From an uncultured Acetatifactor sp. (GTDB lineage: Bacteria; Bacillota; Clostridia; Lachnospirales; Lachnospiraceae): a stretch of 32,112 nucleotides of DNA. Within the stretch, counting starts at the first letter, position 1; each line of letters begins with the position of its first letter. The translations under genes and the position numbers were made by a program. Positions 9,716 through 18,640 of the stretch are shown here, piece after piece. Below the pieces are notes generated by a model. That model searched no databases, was not told where the DNA came from, and saw nothing but the letters and a program-made list of their open reading frames with translations. The stretch covers positions 1 to 32,112 of the forward strand of contig CANPWC010000006.1 in the NCBI GenBank assembly GCA_947581905.1, written 5' to 3'.

Positions 9716-10453
9716 ATGTTCTTTTTCACAATGGAAAACGCATGTGCGCCCTATGAGGGAAAGGGCGCGTGCATGCCGGAGAGGCTTCCCGGGGCGGATG
9801 CGGAAAGGGACGCCTGCAAGCGGGAGATCCTGAAGGCGCTCCAGAGGATGTCGGGAAAGCATCACCCAAGGGACGTCTTCCATGACTGGGTGGAGTGCAT
9901 GGCGATCTCGATCAGCAACTCATGCCACCTATTGCACGGGGCCGTCTGGCGGGAGCGGGAGGAGGCGTACATCGCGACCATGGGCAAGTACGACGCCGGG
10001 GAACGGCAGGCGATCGTGGAGATGTGCGCATGGCTCGTAAAGGCGCTTGGGGCGTGCGAGGGCGACGTCCTGGGGCAGGTGTACATGGAGTGCGAGATGG
10101 GGAGCAAGGGGGCTGGGCAGTTCTTCACGCCATATTCGGTAAGCCTCGTGTCCGCCGAGATGGCGCTGGGGGAAGTGGGCGACGGCATGGTCAGCATAAA
10201 CGAGCCAGCCTGCGGCAGCGGGGGCATGGTCATAGCCGCGGCAGACGTCCTACGGCGCAGGGGGATCAACTACCAGAGGCGCTTGGACGTGGTATGCCAG
10301 GACCTGGACTGGACGGCGGTCTGCATGTGCTATGTGCAGTTGAGCCTGCTAGGGATCCGGGCGGTGTGCTCACGCGGGGACACGCTGACGCTGGATGGAT
10401 TTAAAGAAAGGGACACGCTGGTGACGCCGGCGAAGATGGGGTTGCTGCTATGA
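9716..10453 (+). CDS. N6-adenine DNA methylase-like protein, short form
   Basis: GQFFTPYSVSLVSAEMAL and motif-I-like NEPACGSGGMVIAAADVL; no (D/N)PP(Y/F) motif IV found before the stop. Confidence 0.75.
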   Translation: MFFFTMENACAPYEGKGACMPERLPGADAERDACKREILKALQRMSGKHHPRDVFHDWVECMAISISNSCHLLHGAVWREREEAYIATMGKYDAGERQAIVEMCAWLVKALGACEGDVLGQVYMECEMGSKGAGQFFTPYSVSLVSAEMALGEVGDGMVSINEPACGSGGMVIAAADVLRRRGINYQRRLDVVCQDLDWTAVCMCYVQLSLLGIRAVCSRGDTLTLDGFKERDTLVTPAKMGLLL

Positions 10454-11493
10454 GGGAGGAATTGCTGGAAAAGTTGACGTTCCTGCTAAGCGCCCATGGG
10501 GTCGTGGACAAGGGGCTCATAAGCGAGCTGGTGATCCTGCTTAACGACTACGACGTGCAGAAGAGGGCCACGGAGGTCGCGTTGAGGACGGACGGCAACG
10601 GGGAGCTGGTGAAGAGGTTCCTAATGGCCAAGCTGGTGGAGGGGCGCTCTGACAGGACGGTGGAGTATTACGGGATGGAGCTCCGAAGCATCCTGGACAA
10701 GATCGGTAAGCCCGTGGAAGAGGTGACGACCAACGACGTGCGCTATTACATGGCCGTGCGCGACCGGCGGGACCACGTGAGCGCGGTCACGCGGGACAAC
10801 GAGCGGAGGTGCCTGCGGTCCTTTTACGCGTGGCTGGTGGACGAGGGGCTGGTGGCGCGCAACCCGATGGCTAGGCTGGACGTGATCAAGGGGCGAAAGG
10901 AAAAGAAGAAGGCTTTCACCGAGATGGAGGTTGAGAGGATGCGGGACGCCTGCAAGGGGGAAAAGGAAAAGGCGGTGTTCGAGCTGCTTTTGTCTACGGG
11001 CTGCCGGGTGTCGGAGCTGGCCGGGATGAAGCTGCAGGACGTGGAAGGGAACCACGTAAGGGTCCTTGGCAAGGGGAACAAGGTAAGGAACTGCTACCTG
11101 AACGCGAAAGCGCAGGTGGCGCTGATGAACTACATGGACAAGCGCGAGGACGGGAACGGCTACCTGTTCGCCGGGCGTGCGGAACGGCAGGCGGGCAAGC
11201 GGGTGGCGGCGGAAGACTGGTGGAAGCATGCGGAATGCGTGGACCAGGGCAAGCCGACGACGGCAAGCGCCATAGAGTCGATGGTCCGAAACCTGGGGAA
11301 AAGGGCGGGGGTGCCTAACGCGCACCCGCACCGCTTCCGGCGGACGTGCGCGACGATGGCGCTGCGGCGCGGGATGCCCCTGGAGCTCGTGAGCAAGATG
11401 CTGGGGCATGATTCCATCGGCACCACGCAGGTCTACCTGGACATGACGGAGGGCGAGCTGGAAAGCGCCCATGGCAAGTACGTGGTCATATAG
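10450..11493 (+). CDS. XerC/D-like tyrosine recombinase/integrase
   Basis: STGCRVSELAGM, HPHRFRRTCATMALRRG, VSKMLGHDSIGTTQVYLDM. Confidence 0.9.
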   Translation: MREELLEKLTFLLSAHGVVDKGLISELVILLNDYDVQKRATEVALRTDGNGELVKRFLMAKLVEGRSDRTVEYYGMELRSILDKIGKPVEEVTTNDVRYYMAVRDRRDHVSAVTRDNERRCLRSFYAWLVDEGLVARNPMARLDVIKGRKEKKKAFTEMEVERMRDACKGEKEKAVFELLLSTGCRVSELAGMKLQDVEGNHVRVLGKGNKVRNCYLNAKAQVALMNYMDKREDGNGYLFAGRAERQAGKRVAAEDWWKHAECVDQGKPTTASAIESMVRNLGKRAGVPNAHPHRFRRTCATMALRRGMPLELVSKMLGHDSIGTTQVYLDMTEGELESAHGKYVVI

Positions 11494-11506
11494 CGTACAG
11501 GTTGGA

Positions 11507-11601
11507 TCGTGCCCCCCATGCGGCGCGTGCAGCGCCGCCACACAACCCCTTTCATGATAATGGCGCGTGGCTTACGGCCACGTGCCGCATGGAGGGCACG
11601 A
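11507..11601. repeat. Long imperfect inverted repeat (23-bp arms, 21/23 identical) with structured loop
   Basis: Left arm TCGTGCCCCCCATGCGGCGCGTG (11507-11529); reverse complement of the right arm (11579-11601) is TCGTGCCCTCCATGCGGCACGTG. Confidence 0.85.
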
Positions 11602-11617
11602 GGAAAGGATGGTTTTT

Positions 11618-11869
11618 ATGAGAGTTGCGGCTGCAACGGACGCGCCGGGGATCATCGGCAAGGCGAAGAGGCTCTTCATTACAAGCGAAGACGTCGAATG
11701 GATCCTCGGGTGCGGGAAGAGCAAGGCGTATGAGGTCGTGCGCAAGGTAAACGACCATGCGCGGAAAAAAGGTCAGATGCCTTTCCCAGCCGGGAGGGCG
11801 AGCAAGTACCTGTTCGCGGACCTTTACGGCATCCCCATAGAGGACGTGGACAAGGTGATCAACGGCTAA
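11618..11869 (+). CDS. HTH DNA-binding protein (excisionase-like)
   Basis: LFITSEDVEWILGCGKSKAYEVVRKVNDHARKKGQMPFPAGRASKYLFADLYGI resembles a MerR/Xis-like HTH. Confidence 0.65.
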   Translation: MRVAAATDAPGIIGKAKRLFITSEDVEWILGCGKSKAYEVVRKVNDHARKKGQMPFPAGRASKYLFADLYGIPIEDVDKVING

Positions 11870-11880
11870 GGAAGGAGGGA

Positions 11881-12084
11881 TTGGAAATGGCTATCTATAG
11901 GACTTGCCCCAGGTGCGGCGCGAACCTGGACCCTGGGGAGAGGTGCGACTGCGAGCTGGAGGAAGAGGAGGCGCGGGAACGCCTTTTGCAGGCGCTGGTG
12001 GTGGATCCAAGGACGGGGCAGCTCACGTTCCTGGTTGACGGGGTTGACGGGGGTGGCGGCTATGCAACATCGGGCACCCATTAG
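11881..12084 (+). CDS. Small zinc-ribbon protein
   Basis: CPRCGANLDPGERCDCELEEEE. Confidence 0.6.
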   Translation: MEMAIYRTCPRCGANLDPGERCDCELEEEEARERLLQALVVDPRTGQLTFLVDGVDGGGGYATSGTH

Positions 12085-12670
12085 GACGGCGGCAATCATT
12101 TGGGCTACGGCTTTTTCCATGTGCGCCTATGCGGGGGTGCTCCCGGACGAGGGGTTCCACGGGGAGGGCCTGCCGGATGGCGGGGCCCAAGCGGAGCGGC
12201 TGGAAGCTGGATGGCGGCCGCCCACGGAGGGGCAGGCTCCCGCAGGGCTGGAACTGGCCGAAGCGGAGGAGGAGCCGCAGCCCGGCGGCATCAGCATGGA
12301 TTGGGACGCGGAAGAAGGCTACCTCCTGGCAAAGTTGGCCATGGCGGAGGCGGAGGGAGAGGACACGGAGGGCAAGGCGCTCGTCATCCTGGTTGTGCTC
12401 AACCGGGTATGGGGCGACGGGTTCCCGGACACGATCGAGGAGGTGGTCTACCAGCCCGGGCAGTTCAGCCCGGTCGCGGACGGCCGCTTTGACAGCGTGG
12501 AGCCGGACGCGGACTGCTGGGCGGCGCTGGACTTGGTGGCGGTCGATAAATGGGACGGGAGCCGAGGGGCGACCTTTTTCGAGGCGGAAAGCGATTCGAC
12601 GTGGCACAGGGAGCACCTGGACTTCCTCTTCCAGCATGGCGGGCACTACTTCTACAAGGAAAGGGGGTGA
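12062..12670 (+). CDS. SleB-like cell wall hydrolase (Hydrolase_2 family)
   Basis: Signal-peptide-like N-terminus (MQHRAPIRTAAIIWATAFSMCAYA); LLAKLAMAEAEGEDTEGKALVILVVLNRVWGDGFPDTIEEVVYQPGQFSPVADGRF. Confidence 0.85.
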   Translation: MQHRAPIRTAAIIWATAFSMCAYAGVLPDEGFHGEGLPDGGAQAERLEAGWRPPTEGQAPAGLELAEAEEEPQPGGISMDWDAEEGYLLAKLAMAEAEGEDTEGKALVILVVLNRVWGDGFPDTIEEVVYQPGQFSPVADGRFDSVEPDADCWAALDLVAVDKWDGSRGATFFEAESDSTWHREHLDFLFQHGGHYFYKERG

Positions 12671-12675
12671 CGGGG

Positions 12676-12915
12676 ATGTCGAAAGGAAAGGTTGCGTCAG
12701 GGCTGGTGGAAAGCCTGTATGCTCTCGCCGTGGCGTCTGCGGTCCTGAAAGGGGCTTCCCGGATGGCATACATGGCCAGGGGGTATGACGCGGCAGGCGG
12801 CGAGTATTGCCTGGCGGCGCTGGCATATTGGGCGGCATGGATGGCGATGCGCGGCCTTGTCAAGGCATTGGAGGGCTTAAGGGATGAAAGAAGACGTAAA
12901 GAAAGCGGAAGTTGA
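12676..12915 (+). CDS. Hypothetical small membrane-associated protein
   Basis: ORF MSKGKVASGLVESLYALAVASAVLKGASRM... with hydrophobic stretches; SD AAGGGGGTG upstream. Confidence 0.5.
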   Translation: MSKGKVASGLVESLYALAVASAVLKGASRMAYMARGYDAAGGEYCLAALAYWAAWMAMRGLVKALEGLRDERRRKESGS

Positions 12916-13174
12916 GGGGCTGCTTGGGTGCGCCCTTACGGACGGGCAGTTCAGGGAGGCGTTGGAATACGCCAAGACGAAGCAGGAATGCATCTACGCC
13001 AAGGAAAAGAGGCCGGAAGTGCTGGAGCGCTGGTACCTCTTGGAGCTGGCGGTGGAATGCGCCAGGACCCTGGCGCTTGCAAGGCTGACGATGGATTTAT
13101 GCGGGACGGCGCGGGAGGCAGAAAAAGGGCGCCCGGCAAGAAGCCAAGGCGCCAATAGGGTACCCTTATTGTAA
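12884..13174 (+). CDS. Hypothetical protein
   Basis: ORF starting MKEDVKKAEVEGLLGCALTDGQFREALEYAK. Confidence 0.5.
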   Translation: MKEDVKKAEVEGLLGCALTDGQFREALEYAKTKQECIYAKEKRPEVLERWYLLELAVECARTLALARLTMDLCGTAREAEKGRPARSQGANRVPLL

Positions 13175-13229
13175 CACCGCCCGCCTTATAAATCAAGCAA
13201 AATATCACAAAAAATAAGGAGGCAAAGGA

Positions 13230-14243
13230 ATGGAAAACACATCTTTAGCAACAATCTTGGAGCATCCGGAGGAATACACCATGTTGATCCCGATCGAGAC
13301 GGTGTCGCATATCCCGGAGATCATGGCGCCAACGATCAAGTCGGTACGGATATCCACCGACCTTAACGACAAGGAGATCTACGTGCAGGAGAAGGCGCAG
13401 GAAGCCTATACGGACCGGACGGGCAAGTACCATCCGGCGACGCCGGCCAGGTACTCCCTCACCAAGAAGGCGCTTACCAAGCTGGCGGAAGCCGCCGGGA
13501 TAAAGCAGGTCTCAAGCGAGCCCGTGCTCCCGACCATATGCCAGAAATGCGTGTCCGTAAACAAGCATGCCGGCAGGGTGCTGCAATGCGGCAACTGCAA
13601 GAGCAACCAGGACGTCCGTTACAAGGTGACGATAGCGTTCCCGCAGCTCACGGGGGAGACGCTGTATTTCGTCGACCACCATGAGATCGACGTCGGGACC
13701 GTCACGGACTCGATGACGGACAAGCAAAAGAATGAGTTCCTTAAGCACCGTGCGCAAATCTGCGAGGCGAAAGCCATGAATGGGGCGATCAGGACCGCGC
13801 TGCAGATCAAGGGCTCCTACCTGATCGAGGAGTTCCAGAAGCCGTTCGTGGTAGGCTACTTGGTGCCCAACTTGGACAATGATGCCGTCAAGCGGGTAGC
13901 GATCGAAAGCATGTTCCAGAGCCGGAACAACCTGTTCGGCCATGCGCCGGGGAATGGCATGGACGCCCTGCCGGTCAATAAGGTCGGGATTGACAGGGGC
14001 CATTACGACCAGGACTACGACGACGTCGTAGACGTGCAGGAGGCGGAGGATTCCATGGCGGGCTGCCCGGCCCCAGCGGATCCGGAGCCACAGGAGGCGG
14101 AGCAAGAAATAGAGGATAGGACGATGGACTTCATGTGCGACAAGTGCCGGGCCGTCATATCGAGGAAGGTATGGGAATACTCCCGCGATAAGTACGGGCG
14201 GCCGCTGTGCATGAAATGCCAGAGGGGGGCGGAGAGGATATGA
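13230..14243 (+). CDS. Putative phage recombination/ssDNA-associated protein with two zinc-ribbon-like motifs
   Basis: SD ATAAGGAGG; CQKC...CGNC in the middle and CDKC...CMKC at the C-terminus; sits immediately upstream of the SbcD-SbcC fusion. Function is contextual. Confidence 0.55.
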   Translation: MENTSLATILEHPEEYTMLIPIETVSHIPEIMAPTIKSVRISTDLNDKEIYVQEKAQEAYTDRTGKYHPATPARYSLTKKALTKLAEAAGIKQVSSEPVLPTICQKCVSVNKHAGRVLQCGNCKSNQDVRYKVTIAFPQLTGETLYFVDHHEIDVGTVTDSMTDKQKNEFLKHRAQICEAKAMNGAIRTALQIKGSYLIEEFQKPFVVGYLVPNLDNDAVKRVAIESMFQSRNNLFGHAPGNGMDALPVNKVGIDRGHYDQDYDDVVDVQEAEDSMAGCPAPADPEPQEAEQEIEDRTMDFMCDKCRAVISRKVWEYSRDKYGRPLCMKCQRGAERI

Positions 14244-14683
14244 GGATGATAAGGGTAAAGACGGACCTGGTGATGACGGTGCATGAGTACCCGTCCGGCA
14301 CTTATGCGGAGCAGGACGAGCGCCTGCGGCAGCTGATCGGGAACGGTTGCCGCACATATGAGCACGTCAAGCCAAACAGGCTTTATACGGAGCTCCACAT
14401 GGTGCGCGACGTTTCCAGCAAGCCCGGGGCATGCGTGTGCATGCTGGTGGACGAGGAAGGAAGGCTGAAGGAAAACGAGGTAAACCTGCTTGGCAGCTGG
14501 CTATACGGGGCAGACATGCACGGGGACCCGATCATGGGGAACGTCCTGTTCGTTGGCGAGGAATGGGTAGGCAACGGGATAGGGTTCTGCGGCATAGACG
14601 AAATGATGTTCCATTACCTTGAGAAGCAGTTGTTCTACTTGATAGCGAAGATGCGGGTGGCAAAGGAGGCGAAAAGGATATGA
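14240..14683 (+). CDS. DUF3846-like protein
   Basis: MLVDEEGRLKENEVNLLGSWLYGADMHGDPIMGNVLFVGEEW resembles DUF3846; overlaps both neighbours by 4 nt. Confidence 0.6.
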   Translation: MRMIRVKTDLVMTVHEYPSGTYAEQDERLRQLIGNGCRTYEHVKPNRLYTELHMVRDVSSKPGACVCMLVDEEGRLKENEVNLLGSWLYGADMHGDPIMGNVLFVGEEWVGNGIGFCGIDEMMFHYLEKQLFYLIAKMRVAKEAKRI

Positions 14684-17600
14684 GGATTTTACATACCGCG
14701 GACTGGCACTTGGGCACGTTCCGCAGCCCCGTAAAGGGAGGGGTGAACCTGCGGACGGAAGACACGAGGCGGTGCCTGGACGAGCTGGTAAGGGTGGCGA
14801 GGGAAGAGGTCCCGGATTACACGCTGATATCCGGCGACGTGTTTGACGCAGGCAAGAGCTGGTCCGACAGGTGCTGCCCGGAGGTCGTCATGGCGGCCCA
14901 GTACATCAAGGACCTTGCGGAGGTGTCAAGGCATGTCATCGTGATGCGCGGGACCCCCAACCATGACGGGGACGTGATAGGTCAATTCAACGTCCTATCG
15001 GAGATGTTCGGTGGACGCCAAAACGTGCACGTCGTGGCGACGCCGCAGGTGGTCAAGTTTGAGGACGTGGACGTCGCGGTGCTGCCTGGGTTTGACAAGG
15101 GCGTATACAGGGCGGGCAACCCTGGGCTGTCCAACGAGGAGGAGAACGAGGAGGTCACCAAGGAGCTATCCAACATCGTCCTCGGGCTTAAGGCGCAGTG
15201 CAGCCCATCGAAGAGGAGCATCCTGATGGCGCATTACACGGTCCCAGGCTGCAACATGGAGAGCGGGCAGACGACGATGCTGGCACGGTTCGAGCCGGTC
15301 ATCCCGCAGGAGGCGTTGTTGGCGGCCGGCTTCGACCTGGTAGCCTTGGGGCACATCCACAGGCCGCAGAGGATATCCCCAACGCAAAACTGGTTCTATG
15401 CAGGCGCGATAAACCAGATCAATTTCAACGACGAGGGGCAGGAACGAGGCTTCTGGATTCACGAGGCGGACCCGGCAGGCGGCTGGAAGAGCACGTTCCA
15501 CGCCACCCCGGCCAGGGAGCACGTTACAATCAAGCTCCAGGACGAGGACGTCACGGCGATCAACCTGGGTGGCATTGACGGGGTGGCGCTGGAGCATTGG
15601 CGCCTTGACGGCGCGGTGGCTGGCAAGATCGCCAGGGTCCGCTACAGCTGCTCCGAGGATAACGCGCAAGCTCTAAAGCTTAACGAGGCGCGGCTGGCGA
15701 AAGCCTTGCTGGATGACGGGGCCTTCATGGTATGGGACATACTGCCTGACAAGGTCGAGGAGTACGCCAACCGGAAAGAGGCAGCCGGCACGGCGGACCC
15801 GGAGGAAAACCTCATAAAATACCTGGAGGAAAAGGAGGTCCCGCCTGAAAAGGTGCAGGAGCTCGTCCTAAGGGCCAGGCCCATCATCGCGGAGGCGGAG
15901 GCGGGGATGCCTACGGCCGCCAACACGGGCGCCTTTGAGCCGGTGGAGATATCGGTCCATAACTACCGCAACTACGAGGACGAGACGTTCAACTTCGAGC
16001 CCGTCACCTTCTGCACCATCAACGGGCAGAACGGGGCGGGAAAGAGCAGCCTGTTCATGGATGCAATTTTGGACTGCCTGTACGAGGAGCCGAGGGAGGG
16101 GGTCATCAAGGATGATTCCGGCAAGCCCCCCTGGCTGCGGAACGACGTGTCGGCACGTTCCGGCTCCATCATGTTCACCTTCAAGGTCGGCGAAAAGCAG
16201 TACCGGGTGACAAGGACCAGGACAAGGTCGGGGAGGGGGACGCTCAACATCGCCTGCCTTATCGGAAGTGAATGGGAAGACTGCTCCAAAGAGCGCTCCG
16301 CCGACACGCAGCAGGAGATCCTGGACATCATCGGCATGGACAGCCTTACCTTCCGGTCCTGCGCTCTGATCATGCAGGACCAGTACGGATTGTTCCTCCA
16401 GGCCAAGCCGGAAGAAAGGATGGAAGTCCTTGGCAGGCTGCTCGGGCTTGGCATCTACCAGGCGATGGAGGGGATCGCGCAGGACAAGTCAAAGGAGGGC
16501 AGGGACAAGGCAAAGGCGGTAAAGCAGGAGGTCGACATCAAAAGCGGCACGATCGCAAGCCTTGGGGACCCCGATGGGGAACTGGAAGCCTGCCGCGCCG
16601 GGCTGGAACTGGACAAGGAGGCCCTGCGGGCGGCGTCCGCGGAGCTGGACAGGGACAAGGCGCTCCTCTCAAGCTGCCAGGAAGCCTCAAACAGGCGCGG
16701 GAAGCTGTTGGCGTCCATTACAGCCTTGCAGGCTAAAAAGGCTGCTACAGGTCAAAATAGGGACATCCAGAGGGAGATAATCGACGGCTGCGACGCCCTG
16801 CTGGCGGAAAGGGGCAAGGCGGAAGCCAAAGTGGCGGAATACCACTCCCAAGTGGAAATGGAGGGCAGGCTCGCCAGGGAATCCGCGCTGTATTCCGCCA
16901 AGAAAGAGGAGGCGGAAAGCCTTACGCGACAGGCGGAGGCGGAGCAGGCGTCCATTGACGGCATCAAGCGTAAGGCACAGCAGAAGGAAAGGGAGCTGGA
17001 ATCGTTGCAGCCTACAGGCCAGGATGCCGTCGTCAAGGAGAAAGCCGAGGAATACGGGCGGTATGTGGGCCTCCTGGAAAAGGAAAGGGAGCTCCAGGCA
17101 AGGCACGCGGCAGCCATGGCGGAAAGGGACCGTATCGCTTACGCCATCCACAGCAAAAAGGCCTACATGGACCAAGGCAAGCGGAGCCTGGACGCAAGGA
17201 AGGCGGACATGGAGCGCCGCACGGAGCTGCTCGGGGATTCCGGTTGCCCGGACCCTGAACATGCGGAATGCAGGTTCCTGGCGGACGCGCTGGAAGCGAA
17301 AAAGGGGCTCCCAGCCTTGGAAGGCGAGATCGCGGCGTTCGTCCGGGGCCAGGGGGCGGAGCTGGAGGGGCTGGAAAAGGCGCTCGAGGAAGCGGAAAAG
17401 AAGGCGCTTGAAATCGGCTACAACGAGGAGCGGTTGCAGGAATGCCAGAGGATGGCACGCGAGCTGTCCGTTTACCCGGCGGCCCTGAAAAGGATCGAGG
17501 AACGGGAAGGCAAGGCGGCCATCATCCAAGCCGACCTGGGGAACCTGCGGTCAAACATGCTCGAGGCGGAAAAAAGGCTCGAGGCGGCCAAGGCGAAGCT

Positions 17601-18546
17601 GCGTGAAGCGGAAATGGAGCGTGACAAGCACGCTGGAGCGCATGAGGAGCATGCGAGGGTGCAAAGGTCGATCCTCGAGCTTAAGCCTTGGCTAGAAAAG
17701 GAAAGGCAGATCGCGGTGGCGGAGGAAAGGGAGCGAACGGCAGCCTCCCGGATCCTGGAGCTCACCAGGGAACTGGAAGCCATCGACGCGGAGATCGAGG
17801 AGAAGCAGGGGGAGGCAGACAGGGAAGCCCTGGCGATGGCGGGCATGGAGGACCTGGCCTGGAACGCCTCCCGCCTGGAAGCCGAGGTGCAGGCGGCCAG
17901 CGGGCGCGTGATGGCCAAGCAGGTGCAGATCGGCGCGCTCCAGCAGAAGTCGGAGCAGCTGGCGAAGCTGAAATCGGAGGTCTCCGGATTGCTGGAAAGG
18001 CAGGCCGCGTACGCGAAGGAAACGGCGGAATACGACGCCCTGAAGGCGGCTTTCAGCCAGAGCGGCGTCCCCCACCAGGTCATCCGGTCGATCATCCCGC
18101 ACCTGACGGCAACGTCCAACTCCATACTGGGGCAGATGACCGGAGGGAAGATGGGCGTGGAGTTCAGGCTCGAACGGACGCAGAAGAACGGCAAGGAAAA
18201 GCCGTCATTGGACATCTACATCGAGGAGTATGGAAAGCCCGCCCTCCCGTACCTGTCAAAGTCGGGCGGTGAAAAGGTGAAGTCCTCCCTTTCCGTCATC
18301 CTCGCCCTCGCCGAGACCAAGTCGTCATCAGCCGGGATCCAGCTTGGGATGCTATTCGTCGACGAGCCCCCGTTCCTGGACGGGGACGGCGTGCAGGCGT
18401 ACTGCGACGCGCTGGAGGCCATACAGGGACGGTACAGGGGCATCAAGGTCATGGCGATCACGCATGACCCGACCATGAAAGCCAGGTTCCCGCAGAACCT
18501 GGACGTCATAAAGACGGAGAACGGCAGCAAGGTCGTCTTCAGATAG
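14680..18546 (+). CDS. Fused SbcD-SbcC (Mre11-Rad50-like) nuclease/SMC-type ATPase, 1288 aa
   Basis: N-terminal metallophosphoesterase (HTADWHLG, SGDVFDAG, GTPNHDGD, MAHYTV, ALGHIHRPQ); Walker A NGQNGAGKSS; Q-loop IMQDQYG; coiled coil; signature LSKSGGEKVKSS; Walker B GMLFVDEPP; H-loop ITHD. Confidence 0.93.
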   Translation: MRILHTADWHLGTFRSPVKGGVNLRTEDTRRCLDELVRVAREEVPDYTLISGDVFDAGKSWSDRCCPEVVMAAQYIKDLAEVSRHVIVMRGTPNHDGDVIGQFNVLSEMFGGRQNVHVVATPQVVKFEDVDVAVLPGFDKGVYRAGNPGLSNEEENEEVTKELSNIVLGLKAQCSPSKRSILMAHYTVPGCNMESGQTTMLARFEPVIPQEALLAAGFDLVALGHIHRPQRISPTQNWFYAGAINQINFNDEGQERGFWIHEADPAGGWKSTFHATPAREHVTIKLQDEDVTAINLGGIDGVALEHWRLDGAVAGKIARVRYSCSEDNAQALKLNEARLAKALLDDGAFMVWDILPDKVEEYANRKEAAGTADPEENLIKYLEEKEVPPEKVQELVLRARPIIAEAEAGMPTAANTGAFEPVEISVHNYRNYEDETFNFEPVTFCTINGQNGAGKSSLFMDAILDCLYEEPREGVIKDDSGKPPWLRNDVSARSGSIMFTFKVGEKQYRVTRTRTRSGRGTLNIACLIGSEWEDCSKERSADTQQEILDIIGMDSLTFRSCALIMQDQYGLFLQAKPEERMEVLGRLLGLGIYQAMEGIAQDKSKEGRDKAKAVKQEVDIKSGTIASLGDPDGELEACRAGLELDKEALRAASAELDRDKALLSSCQEASNRRGKLLASITALQAKKAATGQNRDIQREIIDGCDALLAERGKAEAKVAEYHSQVEMEGRLARESALYSAKKEEAESLTRQAEAEQASIDGIKRKAQQKERELESLQPTGQDAVVKEKAEEYGRYVGLLEKERELQARHAAAMAERDRIAYAIHSKKAYMDQGKRSLDARKADMERRTELLGDSGCPDPEHAECRFLADALEAKKGLPALEGEIAAFVRGQGAELEGLEKALEEAEKKALEIGYNEERLQECQRMARELSVYPAALKRIEEREGKAAIIQADLGNLRSNMLEAEKRLEAAKAKLREAEMERDKHAGAHEEHARVQRSILELKPWLEKERQIAVAEERERTAASRILELTRELEAIDAEIEEKQGEADREALAMAGMEDLAWNASRLEAEVQAASGRVMAKQVQIGALQQKSEQLAKLKSEVSGLLERQAAYAKETAEYDALKAAFSQSGVPHQVIRSIIPHLTATSNSILGQMTGGKMGVEFRLERTQKNGKEKPSLDIYIEEYGKPALPYLSKSGGEKVKSSLSVILALAETKSSSAGIQLGMLFVDEPPFLDGDGVQAYCDALEAIQGRYRGIKVMAITHDPTMKARFPQNLDVIKTENGSKVVFR

Positions 18547-18574
18547 GAGGCTGGAATGTTCAAGGGAATCCAGC

Positions 18575-18597
18575 CCTGCCGGGGAAGCCCCGGCAGG
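18575..18597. repeat. Perfect 10-bp stem hairpin
   Basis: CCTGCCGGGG-aag-CCCCGGCAGG; no following T-run. Confidence 0.8.
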
Positions 18598-18640
18598 AAG
18601 CCAGGGAAATCAGAAAGGCGGTTTGCAAGGAGGAAAGCGC

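Noticed and set aside
11501-11601. Integron attC-like site (GTTGGAT matches GTTRRRY near a large imperfect palindrome beside a tyrosine recombinase)
   Set aside because: GTTGGAT is on the wrong side of the palindrome, no matching RYYYAAC core was found at the other end, and no IntI-specific domain was recognised in the recombinase.
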